From contig DASROJ010000387.1 of assembly GCA_035646975.1 (NCBI GenBank), forward strand, positions 1 to 18,416: a DNA stretch of 18,416 bases, given 5' to 3'. The translations under genes and the position numbers were made by a program. Of the stretch, positions 1 through 5,512 are shown piece by piece. How positions within the stretch are numbered: position 1 is the stretch's first letter; every line of letters starts with the position of its first letter. The notes beneath the pieces are model-generated. The model ran no database searches, was not told where the DNA came from, and was given only the letters and a program-made list of their open reading frames with translations. The stretch is from DASROJ01 sp035646975 (GTDB lineage Bacteria > Acidobacteriota > Polarisedimenticolia > JACPZX01 > DASXTC01).

Positions 1-74
1 TTGCTATCTTCTTGCTCGGGCCGAGGGGGGGGGTGCCTCGATCCGATCAGACGGCCCGAGCAAGAAGATAGCAA
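1..74. repeat. Perfect 23-bp inverted repeat at the window edge
   Basis: Positions 1-23 and 52-74 are perfect reverse complements, separated by a 28-nt spacer that contains a run of nine G (25-33). The right arm is the coding sequence for the last residues (CYLLARA) of the methyltransferase gene, so the left arm is a backward copy of that gene's end. The repeat begins at base 1, which suggests a fold-back chimera or assembly end. A very long terminator hairpin is possible, but there is no T run after it. Confidence 0.9.
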
Positions 75-670
75 CGACGGCTTTGATGCTCAGCCCCCTC
101 GTAGGGTTCACGTTCCGCCTGTTCCATGACGGCGAATTGAGCTGACTTCATTGCCTCGATCACGCTGCCCGGGACGTGATAACGAAAGTCCAGGTCCACC
201 GGCGCTCCGAACAATTCCTCCACGTGCACGACCTGCTCACCCACGTGAAACGCCACCAGCGCGAGCCCGCCGGGCACAAGCACCCGCCTGAGCTGGAGCA
301 TGACCCCGGCCAGCTCGGCGGAGTCGAAATGCACGATCGAGTAGAACGCAACCAGCCCGGCAAGACTCGCATCCGGCAGGCTGAGCTGCCGCATGTCGCC
401 CACCCTGAAGTCCAGACCCGGGTTGAGCCTCGTGGCGCAGTTGATCATCTCTGCGGACAGGTCTATCCCGACGACCGTCACACCCTGATCGTGAAGATAC
501 CTGGCGACCTGTCCGGGGCCGCAGCCGATGTCGGCGACGAGCCCCCGGCCGCGTGTCTGCTCGGCGAACCGGTTCAGCAGGTGCCGATCCAGCGGCTTTC
601 GGGCGAGCTCCGAGGCCAGCTGCTCGGTATAGGCACTGGCTGCCGAGTCGTAGCTCCCGCGAACATCCAT
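47..670 (-). CDS. Class I SAM-dependent methyltransferase
   Basis: This 207-aa protein has the Rossmann fold of class I methyltransferases, which transfer a methyl group from S-adenosylmethionine. Motif I (VADIGCGPG, residues 45-53) binds SAM, GIDLSAEM (68-75) carries the acidic residue for the ribose, and GDM (91-93) is the adenine-side motif. It looks like the Methyltransf_11/25 type; the substrate cannot be told. The start at 670 is preferred over an ATG at 787 because GAAGGA sits 7 nt upstream and the residues before it have no family character. The C-terminus (SRRCYLLARA) is typical of complete members, so the gene is intact although its last 28 bases lie in the edge inverted repeat. No metabolic partner is adjacent. 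Confidence 0.88.
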   Translation of the reverse strand: MDVRGSYDSAASAYTEQLASELARKPLDRHLLNRFAEQTRGRGLVADIGCGPGQVARYLHDQGVTVVGIDLSAEMINCATRLNPGLDFRVGDMRQLSLPDASLAGLVAFYSIVHFDSAELAGVMLQLRRVLVPGGLALVAFHVGEQVVHVEELFGAPVDLDFRYHVPGSVIEAMKSAQFAVMEQAEREPYEGAEHQSRRCYLLARAV

Positions 671-773
671 GAGTGTGTCCTTCACCCGGGTCTGGCTCGT
701 GATGCGGCCGATGACAGCGCCCAGACCCAAATGCGATGGCCGGGCAGCGCGCGATTCGCCGAATGCGCTGGAT

Positions 774-794
774 CGATGGGACATCATCCCATCG
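774..794. promoter_or_regulatory. 8-bp palindrome upstream of the methyltransferase
   Basis: CGATGGGA and TCCCATCG are perfect inverted arms around a 5-nt loop, about 105 bp upstream of the methyltransferase start. It could be a repressor site or a hairpin. It is not followed by T residues on either strand, and no -35/-10 pair was recognised next to it. Confidence 0.3.
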
Positions 795-891
795 CACGCG
801 GAGTCTTCGCAAGCCCCGGGCCGGCATGAAGGATCCCGGGATGTTCCGGGTCAGAGCAGGGTGAAAGACGAGCGCCTCCTGGCGGCTGATT

Positions 892-1509
892 TCATTGCGG
901 ACCGGGGGTTCCCCTGGATGTGATCTTGAGAATCGGAGGATAGATGAACAGACCCCCGAAATAGGCACCCGTGCCACCGTTGCAGGTTTGCTGCGGATCG
1001 CCCTGAAGCTTGATCCTGAATCCCAGATTGGCTCCCTGGAATTGACTCACCAGCTGTGTGACGTCGAATTCGATGGTGTACACGTCGGGATCGTCGTTGA
1101 TGCTCGTTTCGAACGTGCCGATCGGTGTGGCAGGAGCGTCATAGTCGCTCGTGTCCACCTGGAGATCCGCCGCATAGTACGAGACTTCGTGAACGTCGGG
1201 CGGCGTCGGCGCGGAGCTGAACGTGCCACTGACGTCGGAGATGACCAGGGTCGCCTTGTCGACATTTTTGCGGAAGGCGGGAATCGCGAACTCCATGAAT
1301 CCCCTTCTGAACTCGAGATTCGTCCCGGTTGTGTTGAAACAGGTGGAGTAGAGATCGGTCATCGAGGTTGTTTCGAAGATGTTGAGAAAAGGCAGCAGCC
1401 TGACGGTACCGGCGGCTTGAGGAGCCAGAGTGGTATGGGTCACGGCCTGGGCCGTGGCCGTCGCCGCGACCATCACGAGGACGAGCAATGCCGCACACCT
1501 GGTTCGCAT
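892..1509 (-). CDS. Secreted protein of unknown function
   Basis: The 205-aa product begins with a clear Sec signal peptide (MRTRCAALLVLVMVAATATAQA, split here as residues 1-10 and 11-22 around a hydrophobic core) with probable cleavage after AQA. The mature part is rich in beta-strand-type sequence with Phe, Thr and Asp, and has two Cys (STCFN and QQTCNGG) that could form a disulfide. Its pattern (a single predicted beta-sandwich with FAIPAF, ATLVISDVSG and FDVTQLV segments) recalls the DNRLRE or carbohydrate-binding-like secreted domains, but this is only an impression. The start at 1509 is chosen because a strong AAGGAGG lies 6-7 nt upstream; an in-frame ATG at 1539 would add ten residues before the signal peptide. 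It has its own promoter at 1539-1567. Confidence 0.8.
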   Translation of the reverse strand: MRTRCAALLVLVMVAATATAQAVTHTTLAPQAAGTVRLLPFLNIFETTSMTDLYSTCFNTTGTNLEFRRGFMEFAIPAFRKNVDKATLVISDVSGTFSSAPTPPDVHEVSYYAADLQVDTSDYDAPATPIGTFETSINDDPDVYTIEFDVTQLVSQFQGANLGFRIKLQGDPQQTCNGGTGAYFGGLFIYPPILKITSRGTPGPQ

Positions 1510-1538
1510 GAGCGCCTCCTTCATGTGCCGGATTGTCA

Positions 1539-1567
1539 ATAGTACGCGAGCCCGATCGGCGCGTCAA
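1539..1567 (-). promoter_or_regulatory. Sigma-70-type promoter for the secreted-protein gene
   Basis: Read on the minus strand, TTGACG (1567-1562) and TACTAT (1544-1539) are separated by exactly 17 bp, with matches of 5/6 and 4/6 to the vegetative consensus. Transcription would begin near 1532, about 22 nt before the ATG at 1509, leaving room for the AAGGAGG ribosome site. Confidence 0.65.
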
Positions 1568-1619
1568 TTGATTTCCGGGCTCGAGACCGGAGCCCTTCGG
1601 GAGGCAACGGGGAGGATTT

Positions 1620-2408
1620 CTATTTGGTGATAACGGTGGCAGCCGGTGTGCAATTCACGGCAGGTTGAAAGGCCTTCATGGGGATCTTGGAGCGCGTCAG
1701 ACCGCTGAGCTGGGTGACGAAACGGGGGGCCCCGGAGCCGTCCACCACCGAGATGCTCACCGGGAAGGCGTCGTATCCAATCACCTGCGTGTTCTCGAGA
1801 AGCGATACCGTCTCCTGGTCCCACGTGGACGGGGCCGCGCCAAAGACCGCGCTGGCATTCACAATGCCGGCGAGATCGCTTCGACTCATCTTCAAAGCTG
1901 CGAGCCGGACGACGCAGACCTCCGAGACCTTCGTACCACCGATCTCCTTTGCGAAGCGGTCACAGGTCCACTTTCCCACGGTCTCGCCCGACGCGAGCCG
2001 CCGGTACGATGCCTTCGGCAAGGCGAAGGTGGATCGAGCAGCCATCTGCTGAAGCTGCGCCTGCGCCTGAGGGGTCGGCGCCGAGCCCGCGAGCGATTCC
2101 AGCATTTGCCGGGTTCCATCCGCGGCACTGCGTCTCATGGCGGCCAGGTCGGCGAGGCTGTACTCCACGCAGGATGACCCGTTTGCCGAAAGCTCCCAGA
2201 TCTTGCCCAGCTCGGAACGGACGATCGACGCCTTGCCGCGCTCCTCGGTGCGTACGAGCGGACCTGAGAGGATCGTTCGCTGAGTCTGTTTCAGTCGGGT
2301 CACCGTGTCGACGCTTTGCGTGCTGATGATCACGCCTCCGATGGCATGGTTCAACAGCGCTGCGGAGACCAGCGCCGACAATGCGATCGCGCGAACTCTT
2401 CGAGTCAT
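1620..2408 (-). CDS. DUF4412-like secreted protein
   Basis: A 262-aa exported protein with an N-terminal signal sequence (RRVRAIALSALVSAALLNHA, about residues 3-22). The body resembles DUF4412-type proteins common in Acidobacteriota. It has an early strand region ending in LVRTEERGK (residues 51-59), a Leu/Met/Gln-rich middle (QMLESLAGS...QAQAQLQQMA), then YRRLASGETVGKWTCDRF (135-152) with TKVSEVCVV (159-167). In that family the paired Cys (here C149 and C165) are conserved. Its function is unknown. The start at 2408 overlaps the stop of the upstream beta-helix gene in an ATGA arrangement with no Shine-Dalgarno, so translation is probably coupled. An in-frame ATG at 2423 is possible. The family assignment is from memory of the sequence pattern and should be tested by profile search. 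Confidence 0.78.
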   Translation of the reverse strand: MTRRVRAIALSALVSAALLNHAIGGVIISTQSVDTVTRLKQTQRTILSGPLVRTEERGKASIVRSELGKIWELSANGSSCVEYSLADLAAMRRSAADGTRQMLESLAGSAPTPQAQAQLQQMAARSTFALPKASYRRLASGETVGKWTCDRFAKEIGGTKVSEVCVVRLAALKMSRSDLAGIVNASAVFGAAPSTWDQETVSLLENTQVIGYDAFPVSISVVDGSGAPRFVTQLSGLTRSKIPMKAFQPAVNCTPAATVITK

Positions 2409-4258
2409 TGAGTCAGGCAACATTGGCAAGACCTGTTTTGACCGTTGGTGTAAGAGCTGCCCGCGGCGGCGGCCACGCCGTCGAAGTAGGTGGCCGTCCA
2501 CTCGAGACAGTCGGGGACGAGCGTCGCGCAGAACCCGCTGACAGGCTGATTGCAGACCGCGAGCATGTCCGAGTTGAAAGCGAGATCACACTCGTCCTTG
2601 GTCCTGTTGCACGTCTCGTAGCAACAGTCGTGATTGTTGCACGGGAGGTCATCCTTGGGATTGAGCGTGCCGAACCGGAAGTGGGGCCCGCAGACTTCCA
2701 GCGGGTCGGTCGGATTCTGTTTGTTGACCGGGTTTCCGGCCGAGCAGCCATCTGTGTCGTCGCACAGGTGAAAGCTCGGATTCTGAACCCGGCTGTTGGG
2801 GCACTGTGTCATCGCCTCCCCCAGGTGGCGCTCGCTGGTCTGTCCGGTGGAGCTGTCACAGCACTGACTCCCGGGATCCCAGAACGGAGACGCCGCGCAG
2901 CTTTCGCTCGACGAGCCTGTCGCAGGGTCGATACGGATGCGGCACTGCGAAAAGCAGATGTTCGTGCATTCGCAGGACAGCTCCAGCGCTCCCACGTCGT
3001 AGTCGAGGGGGCGATTGATGTCTTTGTCGACGGGCCGCACGCCCGGCGACGCGTAATCCGCTTCGTAGAGTGCTTTGTCGAACTGGAGATCGAGTCCCAG
3101 GGTCAGAGGATCCGCCCCGCGATCGATCGCCGGAGACGGAAGATGCCCGGCTCCAGCCCCGAGTAGTTTGAAATCATCGTCCCCGGTTCCTGGCTTGCCG
3201 TCAACGCCCGCCGAGGACTCATAGACTCCGGTTGACGCGGCGCATTCGGGTGTCGCGATGAGCCCGGCGGATTCCGTGCCGAGCGGAGTCCGGTTGTCCG
3301 CGTGCTGCCCCGCGAAGACATCGCCGCTCGTTTCGCCAAGCCGGTTGCCGCAGATCAAGTTGTTGTAGAGCGACAGGCCCTCGGCGTCAGAGCCACCGGA
3401 ACCCTGAAGCAGCACTCCGAAGCGGCCGCCGGCGCTCGTGTCCGCCGTCCCGTTGGCCGTGATGGAGTTGTTCACCAGCATGACGGACCGGGAGGCATCT
3501 ATCGATACGCCGTTCCATCCGTTTCCATTGATGGTGTTCTGGACAAGGAATACGGGCTGTTCCCCCTCCTCGCCATCCGTTGGCGAGGGGCTGGCCCGCG
3601 GACCTTCGAGGCGGATGCCGTCGCCCCGATTCGAGTAAATGAGATTGTTGATGATGACAGTTCCGGGATTTCCTGATTCGATGATGATGCCGCCCTCGCC
3701 GAACCGGCTGCCGTTGCCGAACAGACGGTTGCGCTCCAGGTGGATGCCGCTGTTCTGGCCATGGTCACCCCTGAGTTGAACAGCGGCCGCCCGTGAACCA
3801 GTAATCGTCAGACCCCGGATCGTCACGAACCGCGAGTGGTGGATCATGATGAGGCCCCGGGCTTCCCGGTCCACCGGGTGAGGGACAGCGTCTGCCTCGA
3901 CGGTGGCTCCGTCTCCAGGCTCCGAGACGGTGACCGTGTCGGGAAGGACCGCCTCGATCAGGATGCGTTGTTCCTCGCCGGCCGCCGGAGAATTGTTCTT
4001 CGAGGCGATGGTTATCTTCTCGATGTAGAGGCCTGGCTCGATCTGGACGGAATCGCCACCCTGAGCGTCGTCGACTGCGGCATGAATGGTCGCATAACAG
4101 GGCGACTTGCCGCCGCAGGTCGGATCATCATGGCTCACATGGAGGACGGTTGCCTGCGCGGGCGAGAACATCTGCAGGCAGGACAGCGTCGCGAGCGCAA
4201 CCAGCCGCGGACGGCAGAAGTTGAACGACACCGCGCGTTTCCTCGAAGGACGACGCAT
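2405..4258 (-). CDS. Secreted beta-helix protein with C-terminal phospholipase A2-like domain
   Basis: The 617-aa product has a signal peptide (hydrophobic stretch LVALATLSCLQMFSPAQA, about residues 19-36). A right-handed parallel beta-helix follows (about 37-400), with the usual opening ATIHAAVDDAQGGDSVQIEPG and repeated NNxI/GNxxxG turns. A Cys-rich linker (about 425-520) leads to a domain from C523 to the end. That domain contains CNNHDCCYETC (540-550) followed by KDECDLAF. The HD pair at 543-544 flanked by Cys is the catalytic signature of phospholipase A2, and CGP at 523-525 could be part of the calcium loop. The HD and Cys spacing is seen; hydrolysis of phospholipids is inferred. The start at 4258 has no ribosome site; a GTG at 4231 preceded by GAGG 9 nt upstream gives a shorter, more normal signal peptide and may be the true start. 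It is the first gene of a pair with the DUF4412-like protein (4-nt overlap). Confidence 0.85.
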   Translation of the reverse strand: MRRPSRKRAVSFNFCRPRLVALATLSCLQMFSPAQATVLHVSHDDPTCGGKSPCYATIHAAVDDAQGGDSVQIEPGLYIEKITIASKNNSPAAGEEQRILIEAVLPDTVTVSEPGDGATVEADAVPHPVDREARGLIMIHHSRFVTIRGLTITGSRAAAVQLRGDHGQNSGIHLERNRLFGNGSRFGEGGIIIESGNPGTVIINNLIYSNRGDGIRLEGPRASPSPTDGEEGEQPVFLVQNTINGNGWNGVSIDASRSVMLVNNSITANGTADTSAGGRFGVLLQGSGGSDAEGLSLYNNLICGNRLGETSGDVFAGQHADNRTPLGTESAGLIATPECAASTGVYESSAGVDGKPGTGDDDFKLLGAGAGHLPSPAIDRGADPLTLGLDLQFDKALYEADYASPGVRPVDKDINRPLDYDVGALELSCECTNICFSQCRIRIDPATGSSSESCAASPFWDPGSQCCDSSTGQTSERHLGEAMTQCPNSRVQNPSFHLCDDTDGCSAGNPVNKQNPTDPLEVCGPHFRFGTLNPKDDLPCNNHDCCYETCNRTKDECDLAFNSDMLAVCNQPVSGFCATLVPDCLEWTATYFDGVAAAAGSSYTNGQNRSCQCCLTQ

Positions 4259-4267
4259 TTCGCATTT

Positions 4268-4293
4268 TACAAGGGAAGTTGCCTTCCCTTATA
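4268..4293. promoter_or_regulatory. 11-bp palindrome covering the -10 region
   Basis: Arms 4268-4278 and 4283-4293 pair over 11 positions (eight perfect bp, one G-T, two more bp) around a 4-nt centre. The palindrome covers the -10 hexamer and expected start site of the beta-helix gene, which is where a repressor would bind. As RNA it would form a hairpin capped by GCAA, but transcription from the adjacent promoter should begin inside it, so an operator is more likely. Confidence 0.5.
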
Positions 4294-4316
4294 CGCCGGC
4301 CGGAGATTTCGGTCAA
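4288..4316 (-). promoter_or_regulatory. Strong sigma-70-type promoter for the beta-helix/DUF4412 pair
   Basis: On the minus strand TTGACC (4316-4311) and TATAAG (4293-4288) lie 17 bp apart, each matching 5 of 6 consensus bases. The start would be near 4281, about 22 nt before the ATG at 4258. This is the best promoter match in the window. Confidence 0.7.
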
Positions 4317-4394
4317 GGGAAATTCCCGACATGGAACGGGCACGAAGATGGGGCATACCGGCGCACTCGTGGAACCCGTGCAACCCAACCTGCG

Positions 4395-4423
4395 CCGACT
4401 GGCGCACGGCCTTCGTGTATACT
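4395..4423 (+). promoter_or_regulatory. Possible promoter for the secreted protein at 4481
   Basis: TATACT (4418-4423) is a 5/6 match to the -10 hexamer and is conspicuous in GC-rich DNA. The -35 position (CCGACT, 17 bp upstream) is weak. The 5' leader would be about 50 nt. Confidence 0.4.
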
Positions 4424-4480
4424 CGGGCGGTTGGCGTCGAGTCAAAAGTCCTCGTGTCGCCCCGAGGGGAGGTCAGGACC

Positions 4481-5101
4481 ATGATTGCCAGGTGGCTCGT
4501 TGTTCCTGTCGCCTTCGCGGTCACGATCGGGCCCGCCAAGGCTGACATCACCCCGATGACGCGGGAGCGGATCTCCGAAGCCGAGGACGCCGGCACGAAC
4601 GCCATCAAGGACAGTTCGATCGTCTATGTCAGCACCTGCAGGACCAAGGCGACATATGGAATCCACACGTTCGACGTCCGGGTCATGAGCCCGTTCGCGT
4701 CGGTGGCGTCGGCGGTGTTCGAATCCAGGAAGAAGACGCCTCTGGACCTGAGCAAGTGGCCGATCGATGAGCCCGACAAGCAGTCGGTGGTGGTGAGCGT
4801 CGACCCTGCGGCGCTGTATCCCTCCGGTCTTCCTCCGGCCCTTCCTTTGAGCGTGGTCAAGGTCTTTCTCAGAAGAGGCGACGAAGTGATCGCGGCCCGG
4901 CGATCCGACTCGCATGCGGTCCTGTTTCCAGATCTCGACGAGCAGCACCGGAAGTTCGAGGGGGGAGTCTTCTACTTCCCGCTCGACGCGTTCTCGTCAG
5001 AGAAGGGCGACCTCGAGATTGTCGTCGTGCCGAAGTCGGACAAAGACGGGGCCGAAGCGGTGCTGAAGCTGAGAACGAGCCTGCTTTCAAGGCTTCGATA
5101 A
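4481..5101 (+). CDS. Secreted protein of unknown function
   Basis: A 206-aa protein with a clear signal peptide (MIARWLVVPVAFAVTIGPAKA is residues 1-21, hydrophobic core 5-17). The start at 4481 follows GGGGAGG by 8 nt, and the longer upstream frame has no coding character. The mature protein is mixed polar and charged, with a single Cys (STC, near residue 50) and a strand-rich second half ending in FEGGVFYFPLDAF and GDLEIVVVPKSD. I do not recognise a family. It is transcribed away from the beta-helix gene, with which it shares a regulatory region, and is followed after 96 nt by the molbindin gene on the same strand. It could be a periplasmic or surface protein; no anchor is visible. Confidence 0.75.
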   Translation: MIARWLVVPVAFAVTIGPAKADITPMTRERISEAEDAGTNAIKDSSIVYVSTCRTKATYGIHTFDVRVMSPFASVASAVFESRKKTPLDLSKWPIDEPDKQSVVVSVDPAALYPSGLPPALPLSVVKVFLRRGDEVIAARRSDSHAVLFPDLDEQHRKFEGGVFYFPLDAFSSEKGDLEIVVVPKSDKDGAEAVLKLRTSLLSRLR

Positions 5102-5197
5102 CACGCCCTCGAACCGTGATGGCGCTCGACAGTAAGAGCTAAACTCCAGGCTCGTTCATGCTGATGTTCGGCAGCCCATCTCGAAGCGGAGGTTCTC

Positions 5198-5410
5198 ATG
5201 AAATACGGAGCCAGGAACAACGTTGTCGCAACCGTCAAATCGATTCAACGCGGCGATGTCATGTCGCTCGTCAAGCTCGACGTCACCGTTCCCGCCAGGA
5301 TGGCCTCTGTTATCACCACGGAGTCGATCGATGACCTGAAGCTGAAGGTGGGTGATTCGGTCCACCTGGTGATCAAGGCGATCCATGTCCTCCCGGTCAA
5401 GGAAGAGTAG
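5198..5410 (+). CDS. Molbindin (single Mop/TOBE-domain molybdate-binding protein)
   Basis: The 70-aa protein is one Mop domain: MKYGARNNVVATVKSI at the start, TVPARMASVITTESIDDLKL in the middle and KVGDSVHLVIKAIHVL at the end. These match the classical pattern of ARNxxxGxVxxI, then ITxxSxxxLxLxxGxxVxxxIKAxxV. Proteins of this size assemble as hexamers that bind molybdate or tungstate oxyanions and buffer them in the cytoplasm. GGAGG sits 7 nt before the ATG. It is not beside a mod transport operon, so it is a free-standing oxyanion-binding gene. The MOSC-domain gene at 13737-14474 is the only other molybdenum-linked gene in the window, and it is 8 kb away. The length is normal for a complete molbindin. 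Confidence 0.9.
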   Translation: MKYGARNNVVATVKSIQRGDVMSLVKLDVTVPARMASVITTESIDDLKLKVGDSVHLVIKAIHVLPVKEE

Positions 5411-5423
5411 CCGCCTTGGCGGC

Positions 5424-5461
5424 GGAGGAGGTCCATCGAGATGCAGGTATTAATAGGATAG
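5424..5461 (+). other. Possible 6-codon leader ORF upstream of the kinase
   Basis: A strong ribosome-site-like GGAGGAGG (5424-5431) is followed 9 nt later by ATG, five further codons and TAG (MQVLIG, 5441-5461). It ends 51 nt before the kinase start, which itself lacks a ribosome site. The AT-rich stretch TATTAATAGGATA inside it could instead be promoter sequence. Both readings are speculative. Confidence 0.2.
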
Positions 5462-5512
5462 GCCTCCCCCGGGAACCCGCGCCCGACTCGCTTCTGATAG
5501 TCTAAGCCCGCC

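Noticed and set aside
176..829. 217-aa open frame on the plus strand
   Set aside because: It is antisense to the methyltransferase, which has all SAM motifs.
1577..1595. 6-bp GGGCTC/GAGCCC hairpin after the DUF4412-like gene as a terminator
   Set aside because: The stem is short and no T run follows on the minus strand; it also lies next to the promoter of the following gene.
2381..3166. 261-aa open frame on the plus strand
   Set aside because: It is the antisense shadow of the PLA2-like beta-helix gene, with no signal, motif or ribosome site.
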